From assembly GCA_008638375.1 (NCBI GenBank), contig CM018043.1, forward strand, positions 42,748,651-42,812,650: a stretch of DNA of 64,000 bases, read 5' to 3'. A model generated the notes under the pieces. The model was not told where the DNA came from and made no database searches. It saw nothing but the letters and a program-made list of their open reading frames with translations. This stretch comes from Nyssa sinensis. Taxonomy: Eukaryota > Streptophyta > Magnoliopsida > Cornales > Nyssaceae. Below, piece by piece: positions 48,754-58,949 of this stretch (the stretch's first letter is position 1; each line of letters begins with the position of its first letter). Made by a program: the position numbers and the translations under genes.

Positions 48754-51700
48754 CAATTACTGCACGCTCGTGAATGCAAGGATGAAATCTACCCTTACTG
48801 TCACGAGGCAGAAGACTGTCCCTCCAGGATTGACGAGCCATTAAGCCCCAGAGGAAGGGATAACAGAGCCAAACCTATAAGGGAACCTATTAAAGTCCTG
48901 GTCAGCTCGGAAGATCAGGGGCGTTACCTACAGATAAGTCCCGACCTGACACGTACCGAGCAGGATGAGCTGGTCAAGTTCTTAAAGAAAAACCTCTCTG
49001 TGTTCGCCTAGGAAACAAGGGACATGGAGGGAATAGATCCCGACCTTATCACGCACAGACTAACGGTAGATCCGGATCATCCACCAGTGAGACAAAAGAG
49101 AAGGCCACTCGCTCCAGAGCGACATCAGGTCATCAACGATGAAGTGCAGAGGCTGCTCGACGCCAACATAATACGAGAGGTATTTTACCCTAATTGGCTG
49201 GCCAACACTGTTCTGGTCAAAAAGAAGAACGGCAAGTGGAGAGTCTGTGTCGACTACACAGATCTCAACAAAGCATGTTCGAAAGATAGTTTCTCCCTTC
49301 CACGGATAGATCAGTTAGTCGATGCAACTGTAGGGCACGAGCTCATGAGCTTCATGGATGCCTATTCCGGGTACAACCAAATACAGATGCATCCTCCCGA
49401 CCAAGAGAAGACTTCATTCATCACCGAACGAGGTCTCTATTGCTATAGAGTGATGCCGTTCGGACTGAAGAATGCCAGAGCCACATACCAACGTCTTGTT
49501 AACAAGATGTTCAGCCCTCTAATCGGCAACACCATGGAAGTCTACATCGAAGATATGCTGGTCAAAAGCCTAAGGAAGAGCAGTCATCTCCAGCACCTAG
49601 CACAAACCTTCGATATTCTTAGACAGTATAAGATGAAGCTCAATCCCTCAAAGTGCACCTTTGGTGTAACAAAAGGGAAATTCCTTAGGTACATAGTCTC
49701 TCAGAGGGGTATAGAAGCAGACCCGACCCAGATCGGGGCTCTGATCGGACTGAAATCCCCAAGAACCCGGAAGGACATACAAGCTCTGAACGGCAGGATA
49801 GCAGCTCTTAGCAGATTCATCTCCAAGTCCACAGATCGTTGCCTACCATTCTTCAAGGCTCTGAAAGGTAACAAATATTTACAATGGACTGACGAATGTG
49901 AAAAATCCTTTCAGGAACTTAAAAGGTACCTAGCCTCGCCCGAGCTCTTATCAAAACCGATCCAAGGGGAAAGACTGCTTCTCTACCTTGTAGTCTCTGA
50001 GAACGCTGTCAGTTCGGTACTGGTCAGACAGGACAGGAGCATGCAGAGGCCCATCTTCTATGTCAGCAAGGCATTATTAGACACAGAGAAGAGGTACCCC
50101 GAGATCGAAAAACTAGCTTTGGCACTCATAGTATCGGCGCGAAAGCTCAGACCCTACTTCCAAGCACATCCCATAGAAATAGCAACTGCTTACCCACTGA
50201 AAACCATTCTAAGAAAACCAGAAGTATCAGGACGGTTGGTCAAGTGGTCAGTAGAACTAGGGGAGTTCGATTTATCCTATGTTCCACGGGTCTCAATTAA
50301 AGGGCAAGCCTTGGCAGATTTCGTCACAGAATTCACCCCCGCACATCTGAGCAAAGCACAACTTTCTGACGATATGGGAACTTGGAAATTGTATACTGAT
50401 GGGTCATCTACCGACCGAGGTGCTGGAGCCGGGCTAGTACTACATTCTCCTGATGGACTTATGACCGAAAGGGCAATTAGCTTGGGGTTCAAAGCCTCTA
50501 ACAACGAAGCAGAGTATGAGGCCCTTATCTTAGGGATGAAGCTAGCTCAAGAGTGCGAGGTGCAGAACCTCGAGGTATTTTCTGACTCCCAACTGGTGGT
50601 TAGTCAAGTTCAAGGAGAATACGCTGTCAAGGATGAGAGAATGCTTCGATATTCGGAGTTAGTCAATTTGTTGAAACATTCCTTCCGAGCATTCTCAATC
50701 CAAAAAATAGAAAGAAGTCAAAATAGCAGAGCCGATGCCTTGGCGAACATGGCATCTCACATAAAGACAAGGGTGGACTCAACGATAAAGTTCTCTCACC
50801 AGCCGAGGCCTAGCACCGAGGAGATCCAGGTCGCCCAAATCACAGAACAGCCTCAGAACTGGATGACTCCTATACTCCAGTACTTGGAAGAAGGACTCCT
50901 CCTAGAAGACAGAAATAAGGCAAAAAGAATCCTCATCAGAGCAGCTCGGTACCTTGTCCTTAACGGAAAGCTCTACCGAAGATCTTACACTCAGCCATTG
51001 TTAAAATGCCTAGCACCCGAGGAGTCTCAGTACGTCCTGGCAGAAATCCATGAAGGAATTTGTGGAAATCATAACGGAGGAAGAACCATAGCCCACCGAG
51101 CTCTAACACAAGGCTACTACTGGCTTGAAATGCTGAAGGAAGCAAAGGAATACACTCGAAAATGTGACAAATGCCAGAGGTTCGCCCCTTATCAGCATCA
51201 ACCACGACATGAGCTCATCCCCATCACTAGCCCATGGCCCTTTGCGCAATGAGGGATGGACATCATAGGCCCATTACCTAAAGCCACACCGAACAGAAGA
51301 TACCTATTGGTGGCTATTGATTACTTCTCAAAATGGGCTGAAGCAAAGCCATTGACTCGCATCACTGAAAATGAGGTCCAGAGTTTTACTTGGAAAAATA
51401 TAGTCTGCAGGTTCGGCATACCTCACGTGATCGTCTCAGACAATGGCACACAGTTTACCGGGAAGATCTTCAAGAAATTCTGCCAAGACCTAAACATCAA
51501 CCAGCACTTCTCCTCCCCTAGTCATCCTCAAGCAAACGGGCAGGCCGAAGTCACTAACCGAACAATCCTAAATGCTCTCAAAAAGAGACTAGAAGAAGCT
51601 AAGGGGAAATGGGTCGAAGAACTCCCTGGGGCATTCTGGGCCTACCGAACAACCAGGAGAACTCCAATATCAGAAACCCCCTTCTCTCTCGCCTATGGAA

Positions 51701-52095
51701 CCGAGGCAGTAATCCCTGTTGAGATCGGCATGCCTACCCTGAGGACTGAAGCTTTCAATAAAGAGGCCAATGACCAACAACTAGCAGAAAACTTGGATTT
51801 GCTCGAAGAGAGGAGAGAGCAGGCCGTAATAAGAATGGAAGCATATCAGCGCAGGATGGTTAACTGCTCAAAAATTGGCCTCAGGCCTGCCAGCTTCCAA
51901 GTTGGGGACCTCGTCCTAAGAAGGGTGTTCCAGAACACCAAGGATCCCACCATGGGGAAATTATCACCGAACTGGGAGGGCCCCTACAGAATTACCAAGA
52001 CAGTAAGACCGACCACATATTGGTTGGAAAACATGGATGGGAAACCTGTTCCCAGACCTTGGAATATGGAACATTTACGAAAGTATTATCAATAA
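48754..52095 (+). pseudogene. pol: Pol: reverse transcriptase, dual RNase H, integrase (Tat-like)
   Basis: Same frame as gag, interrupted by a TAG (49009-49011) and a TGA (51250-51252); the rest is open to the TAA at 52095. Reverse transcriptase (about 49090-49760) has LVKKKNGKWRVCVDYTDLN and MPFGLKNA, but its active site reads YIED: the first Asp of YxDD is Glu (49549-49551). A degenerate Ty3 RNase H (about 49970-50230) is followed by a second RNase H (about 50380-50760: LYTDGSS, NNEAEYEAL, FSDSQLVV, SRADALA). Integrase has a His/Cys finger (about 51045-51180, CDKCQ) and triad D at 51259, D at 51439, E at 51547 with D-35-E spacing. At least two stops fit TGG changed to TAG or TGA. With 46543, 47947 and 48751 this makes five stops and no frameshift in 5.6 kb. 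Confidence 0.9.
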
Positions 52096-52140
52096 AGTAA
52101 TTTCTTTTTATTTTTCAACATATTCCGTAAAGTATCTCAA

Positions 52141-52500
52141 TGCACAGACTTCAGGTCTGGTCCATCACAATGTACAAACTTCATGTCTGGTCCATCACAA
52201 TGTACAGACCTCAGGTCTGGTCCATCTCAATGTACAGACTTCAGGTCTGGTCCATCTCAATGTACAGACTTCAGGTCTGGTCCATCTCAATGCACAGACC
52301 TCAGGTCTGGTCCATCTCAATGCATAGACTTCAGGTCTGGTCCATCTCAATGCATAGACCTCAGGTCTGGTCCATCTCAATGCACAGACTTCAGGTCTGG
52401 TCCATCTCAATGCACAGACCTCAGGTCTGGTCCATCTCAATGTACAGACATCAGGTCTGATCCATCTCAATGTACAGACTTCAGGTCTGGTCCGTCTTGA
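52141..52500 (+). repeat. Minisatellite, exactly 12 units of 30 bp
   Basis: Each unit is a variant of TGYACAGACYTCAGGTCTGG plus TCCATCTCAA. The core AGACCTCAGGTCT is a near-perfect palindrome (exact in the CTC units; a G-U pair in RNA for the CTT units). The array starts 46 bp after the pol stop. Because 30 is a multiple of three, several frames stay open through it on both strands; these are not genes. Confidence 0.95.
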
Positions 52501-53072
52501 TATATGAGGCTGATGTTTTATTACAAGTACACAAAGGCTCCATGTCAGAAGTTATAAACAGACAAGAATAAACTCTAAGTGCTCAGTCATACCGACCATC
52601 AAAATATCTTTACAAATACAAGTCCCTTTGATCGGCAATCAAGCTCAGGTTTTGTTCCAAGGGGTCAGAATCACTGTTTTACGCCAGTTTTTACGATTGA
52701 TGGTTAGTAATCAGATTGATTGATTATCATTCAAATTATCATTTTTTAAAGAAAGTCCATGACTCAAAACCCCTCTAATATCAAGAGTTCGGCACAAGTT
52801 GGTTATTACTGCACATTACTTCAGGGTTATCATAAGTTAGTCCAGCAGACCACCCATGGTCGGTAAAGACAGTACTCTAGAAACCGAGCAGGTTTACTTG
52901 TGTCATAATATAGACATCAAAGGCCGAAGTCCGTTCACACACAACAAAACATTGATACATTTTTAGAGCAGAACTCAAAGATTACCAACAACCAAAGAAA
53001 GACAGAGACAAAAACTGAAGAGAAGATATTTTCATTAATATGTGAGCTCGGTTACAAAAAGATGAAACAGGA
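52501..53072. other. Noncoding spacer between minisatellite and antisense gene
   Basis: Nothing recognised. It would hold the 3' end of the antisense transcript. Confidence 0.5.
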
Positions 53073-55087
53073 CTACAAAATTTTTCCATAAACTAAAGGG
53101 CTTGCAGATCCATCGTCCTCATCCCCATTTTCGTCCTCATCATCGTCGTCAATCCCAGACAGGTCAATATCCGGGAACTTGGCGAGAAGCTTGGACATGA
53201 AGTTGTCGTAACCGAGCTGTGCAATAGTATCTCCCATCTTCTCAAGCTCAGTCTTCAACCTGGCCTCAGTCTCAACCTTGGCTTCCTCAACCTTCTGAGC
53301 AATTGAAGACTGAAGGGCACTGCTCTCCTCCTTCAGCTTGGTCAGGTCCTGAAGAAGGGAGTCCCGTTCAGATCGCAAAGATTCCCTCTCAAGCTTAACA
53401 GAATCCCTTTCGGATTCCATAATTGAGAGGCAATTCCTCGCCTCCTTCAGCTCGTCCTCGGCTGTGGTGGCCTGAGATTGAGCTGTACCAAGCTGCAACC
53501 GAGCTTCATCCAGCTCTTCTTCCAGCCTTTCCACGGCCTGGAGATCAACTGTGGCCTCCATCAAAGCGGCCAAATTATGCAAAGTCTGCAAAAATAAAAC
53601 AAAAAGGCACATCAGTAAAGAGAAAAAGAAAGAAAAACGCCAAAGAAGAAAGGTCGGTCGTTACCTTCAAATGGGCCCTCATAGCACCAATCACAGTCTT
53701 CTCAGTACCCTTCCTGGTACTGCAGGAGGGGGAGTCCGTTCGAGGGGCCTCCGCCCAGAAATCTTCAATGGCCTGATGGACGGCCTTATATCCATTAGGC
53801 AGGTCAGCACCTACTTTCGCCTTGCCCCTCGGTTGAGATCTTTGAGCCGAAGAGGGGGTAGGCCTGGGTGCCACCACACCCCTCTGACGGGCAGAATAGG
53901 GCTCCCTAATCACCACCCCCTTTTGAGGGGCAGAGGAGGGCTCCCTGATCACAACACCCCTCAGAGGAGGTCGGGAAGAGGGAGAAGCAGAAGAGACAGC
54001 CCCCTTCTTGGGAGGCACCGAAGAGGACGGGTCAGTCGTCCTCGTCTTCTTCGAAGAAGACGCAGAGGGAGGAGGCTGGCTCGCCACCCTCTTCTTTTTT
54101 GACGACCCCCATTTACCAACAATGGATTTAAGGATGTCGTCAACAACACCCTTGTCCTTAGGAGGCATTGTGGAGCCCGAGTGGAGGATAGCCCGGTAGT
54201 CCCTGTTCGGAGTTTGAAGAAGCCTTCTGTACTGGTCTTTTATAGCAGGGGTGAAGTGAGGCCTCTTCTTGACGCTCTTGTCTGCACAGAAGAATTTTTA
54301 ACAAAGTTTAGTCAGATACACAAAAACAAGCATAGAACAAGATTACAAAAGAAAAGGGGGTCTCACCCATAAACCCCGTGCTCCGGGGGAACGTGGAGAA
54401 CTGGTCCTCGGGGTCGGTCACCTCCCACTCTCCACTAACAAAGAAATACCGATCCTTCCAAAATTTATTGAAGGACAGTACGTAAGACAAAGGTCGGAAA
54501 CCCCTGTCAAACGACATGTAGTAGAGGCCCTCCGCCTTCAGGTACTTGAGGTCCATTTTACTACGGATCAAATCTAAGGAGACCTCAACACCGTTCAGAT
54601 GACCCAAGGCCATAAACCCTAACAGGTGCCTCCAACTGTTCAAAAGCAGGTCGGCTGGGCAAAGATTGAACCAACAAAAGAAGTCCCTAAGCAGTCTAGG
54701 GAAAGGAAGGCGTAGACCCATCTCAAACCAGGCAGTGTAAACACAAATTTCACCTTCCCTAATATCCCAAGGATAGTCTAGGTCGTCAGGAGCCCTAAGG
54801 GTAACATTTGAAGGAATATCATACCTCTCCCTTAAAACCTCTAACCAAGAAAAGGCTACAGTACTCTCTGTCTCCTCTCCCTGAAAGGACCGACCAGAGA
54901 CCTCACCTTCTCTATCCCTAGACTCCGAGAAGGCATCGACAATCCTAACTGAGGGGCTAGAACGAGCCTCTTCTGACCTAGTCCCCAGGGAACTGCTACC
55001 CCTAACTAAGGTTTGCGATAGGGAATAAGCCTCTAGGAGGCTCCCTGACCCATCACCAACACCAGAAGATGCCGAAGAAGTCGACAT
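53073..55087 (-). CDS. Intact antisense gene of the Tat-like element (616 codons, three exons)
   Basis: Join of 54367-55087, 53665-54281 and 53073-53585 on minus. Both introns (85 and 79 bp) have GT-AG ends, and phases join exactly: 721+617+513 = 1851 bp with no internal stop. Start MSTSSASSG at 55087; the open frame extends to 55270, but the TATA-like box at 55282-55290 would put the transcript start inside that extension. Exon 1 is Ser-rich, then has a domain like Transposase_28 (putative gypsy-type transposon, PF04195): GLRLPFPRLLRDFF, LNSWRHLLGFMALG, GVEVSLDL, FFVSGEWE. Exon 2 is Lys/Arg/Ser/Pro-rich with GVVIREP repeats, as in nuclear or nucleic-acid-binding linkers. Exon 3 is a heptad-like coiled coil (about 100 residues, LEEELDEARLQL) with an acidic tail (IDDDDEDENGDEDD). 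The function is unknown. Confidence 0.85.
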
Positions 55088-55281
55088 TCCAAAATAACCA
55101 AAAGGAGAAGAGAAGAAAGTGAAAAGATGAACGAAATGCCAAAACCGAACCTGAATAAAAGGAAGGGACTGCGGATGAATGAAAATCTTCACAGGATAGC
55201 TTGCTGGTTCGGCAATGGCGGAGTATGTATTTCTCTTCGTAAAATAAAAGACGGTAAAAGAATCGTACAAGGCTCTTTTTC

Positions 55282-55290
55282 CCTTTTATA
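55282..55290 (-). promoter_or_regulatory. TATA-like box of the antisense gene
   Basis: On minus this reads TATAAAAGG, preceded by ATGCA. It is 195 bp upstream of the ATG at 55087 and lies within the element just inside its 3' LTR. The second copy keeps it (about 1372-1380). Confidence 0.6.
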
Positions 55291-55479
55291 TGCATCCGGA
55301 GAGTAATGGCTACCCAAGCGAACCGTCACGACAATATCGCAACAATAATGAGTTGAGAAGCCTAAGAACCGGCTACGTAATAAATGATGTACCAACGGAC
55401 GTCTAGGAAAACGAGAAGACAGGACGCGTGACTTTTCGGGCACTCTTAAAACCTTAGTTATCCCCCGAGCTCCAACTAA

Positions 55480-55502
55480 GGCTTGGGGGGGGGGGGAGTA
55501 AC
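55480..55502 (+). promoter_or_regulatory. Polypurine tract of the Tat-like element
   Basis: A run of 13 or so G followed by AGTAAC directly before the TG of the 3' LTR at 55503. The other copy has about 9 G at the same place. Confidence 0.75.
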
Positions 55503-56130
55503 TGATATACCACTATGTGACACACCAACCACTGCATGACACGTGTAACTGCAAGATCGGCTCACGACCAATAATATAGCTCATGCTCGGTCATATAACT
55601 TGTGCTCGGTCATTCAGTACACGCTCGGTCATATATCTCATCCTCGGTCAGCCAAGGGCATAACCTACATGGGCCGAGCTCATAGTATCAAAGCAGGACT
55701 GCTCTCCCATAAAGACTAACTTGTATAGATACAAGCCTGCAGTACAACACATCAATGATCAGACCTAATCACCGCCTCAGTGAGCACCAAGCGGGAAATA
55801 AGGAAGCTATCTCCAACAAGGAAACTTCCACACTAAGTTACCATATTCAACAAGGTAACTGATATCTCCGGAGATCCAATCCCTATATTCATGGCTCCAA
55901 ATCCTAATCAACTTAGGAGAGACATTGCCTATAAATTCAACCCTAAAGGTACGCTTAATTTTCATGCTCATTATTTTAGCTTTCATTACAAGTCTTTCAA
56001 TTCAGTTTATTGACTTAAGCATCGGAGCGGCTACCGCCGAAGCCAACCCGGTGGTCCTCTGATCTTCTGTTTCAAGTGTTTCGCAGGGAGCCGAGCTTGG
56101 ATCTCACGTGGGCCAAAAAGTGCAGCATCA
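55503..56130 (+). repeat. 3' LTR of the Tat-like element (628 bp)
   Basis: It differs from the 5' LTR at about 8 positions, with no indels by eye, and ends GCAGCATCA before the target duplication. Confidence 0.93.
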
Positions 56131-56885
56131 AAAATAATATATATTATAACATGTATATTACACATCATACACAAATATAATATATAAATTTATGTAACAT
56201 TTTAAAAAAACATAAACATTACACAGGTTCATAATCAATTCACAAACTACAATTTAGTAAATCAATTCACAAATCACAAACTTCTATTTGATAACAAGCA
56301 AACAAATTATATGAGAAGAAAAATTACTTGAGAGAGAGAGAGAGTGCTTACTTGGAGAGTGAGAGAGAAAGCGCGACATAGATTCAAAGAGAGAGAGAGA
56401 CGGCGACGGCTGGCGACTCCGACGGACGGTAACGGTGGTGATGGCGAGTCGGTTGACAGTGGCGATGGCGAGTCGGTTGACAGCGGCGATTATGAGAAGG
56501 TTAGAGAGAAAAAGAGCGTAGAGAGAGAGAGAGAGTGAGGCCGCGGCTAGAGTTGTAGAAAAGGGTTTTGAAGGATTATTAGTGACAAACAGTGTGCATC
56601 GCTAATACTATGTTTTAAAAAAATGATGCAATTTGGTTTTGTAAAAAAAATGGTAGAACATTAGCGATGCCCAGTTGTTCGTCGCCAATAATTACATACT
56701 TGTGCATCACTAAAGGTCCACTATTCGTCGCTAAAAGGTTGGCACCCATTTTTTTGTGTAAAAATATTATTTTTTTACCAATTTTCGCGATGAACCCCAT
56801 GTGTATCGCTAAAAATCATTTGTAGCGACGCTTTAGTAGGTGTCGCTAAAAAGGTGCGTCACTAAAAATACTTATTTTTGTAGTG
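56131..56885 (-). mobile_element. Right (5') end of the outer CACTA element with subterminal repeats
   Basis: GA-rich and CGGCGA-rich sequence at 56330-56560 looks like an untranslated leader and promoter zone. From 56575 to 56885 the subterminal motif TTAGCGATG/CGTCGCTAA recurs on both strands, ending in a terminus that on minus begins CACTACAAAAATAAG. The small frame at 56344-56538 is a by-product of tandem GGCGATGGCGAGTCGGTTGACAG-like repeats (two copies near 56440-56490). Confidence 0.85.
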
Positions 56886-57024
56886 TTGGTTGCCTGGTTT
56901 TTGGAGCAGTCCTTTAAGCTTTGTCTTGATTGGGTTTTGTTGCTGTATTGAGGTATCCTCTTGTATTGGGGCGTGCTCATGATTTTTGGTAGTAATAAAG
57001 TCCATTACCAAAAAAACAATTGAC
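56886..57024 (+). mobile_element. LINE-like 3' tail
   Basis: The sequence CCTCTTGTATTGGGGCGTGC, then TTTTTGGTAGTAATAAAG, then ATTACCAAAAAAACAA resembles the 3' untranslated end of plant L1-type LINEs, which finish with a TTTTGGTAATAAA-like phrase and a short A tail. It starts directly at the CACTA end and fits as the missing tail of the LINE at 21960-22753. Confidence 0.55.
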
Positions 57025-57369
57025 ACATTTTTTAGTTTTTTGTAAACACAATACTCCCTCCTTTTCAATTTCAGATCCCTCATTCTTTTTTCAAAAATAT
57101 CCCAAAATATAAGTCTAGTGTACAATATCAATGCATAAAGTGTGGTGAAATTTTTAAGTTATACTTTTTTATCACTTTGATGTGTTGTAGTAAGTGATGT
57201 AAAAAAACTCCCCGATGTATTGTGAAAGAGATTTTCTTAGTTTTTCATTTGAAAATGTGTTCTCATCCCAAAGTGGCAGGTTCTTCTCTAAACAAAATGG
57301 TTTGTGAAAGTTGAAATGTATCTAGGAGTAGGAAACTTGGGACAAATGTATTATATATAGCTTTGTACG

Positions 57370-57901
57370 CATAGTTATTAGAACTGGACTAGATGATGAA
57401 CTGGTGAAAGGGGTTCACGGTTCACCGGTTCAATCGGTGGTTCAACCGGTTTTATAATTAATATATTAAAAATATCAATAAATATATTAAAAATTAAGAA
57501 AATAACAAGAAAAAATATTTTTTATTATCTAGTGATAAATAACAAAATATAAGCATAGTTATTGAAATTATCTTAATATATAAGTTTAATATATTTGTAT
57601 ATATAACAAAAATACATTCAACAATATCTTATTTTATACTAAATTTCTTCATTTAATCATAAAAAATAAGAAGTTTTGTGAGAAAAAAAGTTGTAAGTGA
57701 TAAAAAGACAAAAAGTGGTTCAACCGGTTTTTTTTAAAAAAACTGGTTGGTTCATTCGATTTTTTAAAAACTAGCCGGTTCAATTGATTTTTTTCGATTC
57801 TTTAACAAAATCGGTATTTTAATCGAATCGAACCGATTTAATGCCCAGTTCTTAATTCAACCGGTTGAACCGACCGATTTGGTCCGATTCTAATAACTAT
57901 G
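57370..57901. mobile_element. MITE, hAT-like by target duplication (532 bp)
   Basis: Terminal inverted repeats CATAGTTATTAGAA (57370-57383) and TTCTAATAACTATG (57888-57901), extending with mismatches for about 25 bp. Flanks TTTGTACG and TTTTTACG (57362-57369, 57902-57909) match at 7 of 8 positions, the 8-bp size typical of hAT elements. Inside, CCGGTTCAA/TTGAACCGG-type motifs recur many times in both orientations. There is no coding sequence. Confidence 0.75.
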
Positions 57902-58387
57902 TTTTTACGTTTCTATTTTGTTTTCTCTTTGAGCTTTTGTCCTAGTTGCCTTTGGCTTTTTTGGTTAATACAATTTTAATTATAAAAAAATGTACAAAAA
58001 GAAGGGTTAATTTTATAAAATTTCACTTTCCATTCAAGTGTGAAAGAATTTTTCCTTAAAAAATTGATTTTCATAAAAGCAATGCTACTAAGAGAATGTA
58101 TGTATGTCAGACATTAGACATTTAAAAGTTAAGTTTTTATTCATTATAATCACTTTAATTTTAGACATTTATCTCTAGCCAAAGAATATTAACATTTCAT
58201 TCCTAAGAAGGAATTCTTATAATGAGATTCATTCAACAAATTTAACAACGAGGGTTAAATTTTAAACTTTGTAATGCTCCAATTGCTTCAAGCTTTATAA
58301 CTGTACAATTAAAATTTATTCACAAATTTGATTTTTTCAAATTCATGGATTTCTTAGCTATCTCATATTCGTGTCACCTTTCCAAAC

Positions 58388-58428
<41 letters not shown>

Positions 58429-58809
58429 CGCACACTGTTGTGGGGGACATTGGCTTAAAGAGAAAGTAATCAATCCAACTCATGATATTTTTGGATTAGG
58501 ATTATTTATCCATGAAAGGCCCCTAAAATAAGAATGATGAAAATATAATATAATATGTAATGAATGACTGTTGGTGCCTTTTCTTGACATTATGGGTTAG
58601 GGTTATTTGCTTTTTAACCATGAAGGGCTCCTTAAACAGGAATGATTATTAATATATAATATTTAATGACTTGTCGTGCCTTTACTTCTGAGTTATAACT
58701 TCCACTCTTCCCAAAAACTAATATCTAATGACTTTTCTTGTATTTAATTACTTCTTGCCAATCACTTCCTTATGTATCGGATTGTTGTTGCATATTATCG
58801 TGAGAAAAT

Positions 58810-58903
58810 ACTTGTTTAATATTGGATTAATGTGAGGCTCGAGTTGGAGTAACGTTACTTGTTTAATATTGGATTAATGTGAGGCTCAAGTTGGAGTAAC
58901 GTT
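58810..58903 (+). repeat. 47-bp tandem duplication
   Basis: Two adjacent copies of a 47-bp unit (start ACTTGTTTAATATTGGATTA) differ at one position (CGAG versus CAAG). It stands just before an AT microsatellite. Confidence 0.85.
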
Positions 58904-58905
58904 AT

Positions 58906-58949
<44 letters not shown>

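Larger units (their letters stand above)
45744..56130 (+). mobile_element. Complete Tat-like Ty3/gypsy retrotransposon, 10,387 bp
   Basis: Two 628-bp LTRs (TGATATACC...GCAGCATCA), 5-bp target duplication AAAAT on both sides (45739-45743, 56131-56135), primer site, single-frame gag-pol, a 30-bp minisatellite, an antisense gene and a G-rich polypurine tract. Two features place it in the Tat clade: a second, plant-acquired RNase H after the ordinary one, and a long 3' region with extra genes. About 8 differences between the LTRs (1.3%) suggest insertion within roughly the last million years at usual plant rates. The polyprotein is inactive. Confidence 0.93.
22754..56885 (-). mobile_element. Large CACTA (En/Spm) DNA transposon carrying nested insertions
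   Basis: The right end is a canonical CACTA terminus: on minus it starts CACTACAAAAATAAG, followed by subterminal repeats with TTAGCGACG-type motifs (56560-56885). Inside, on minus, are TNP2 (40645-44310) and a tnpA-like gene (23640-25241). The left end is not a recognisable terminus: a minisatellite (22754-23585) abuts LINE sequence directly, so the 3' end seems deleted. After removing the LTR array (15.4 kb) and the Tat-like element (10.4 kb), the CACTA element itself is about 8.3 kb. Confidence 0.8.

Noticed and set aside
52037..52500. Several overlapping frames of 90-106 codons on both strands
   Set aside because: They arise because the 30-bp repeat is a multiple of three and free of stops; purely repetitive.
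53423..54102. Plus-strand frames of 117 and 183 codons
   Set aside because: Shadows of exons 2 and 3 of the antisense gene, rich in Arg/Gly by complement of its codons.
54308..55270. A single-exon reading of the antisense gene from the ATG at 55270
   Set aside because: The frame crosses into intron 1 at its end, and the TATA-like box position makes the upstream ATG unlikely to be in the transcript.
57902..57990. Second LINE-like 3' tail (TTTTTTGGTTAATACAATTT)
   Set aside because: Short and AT-rich; no coding trace upstream to support it.
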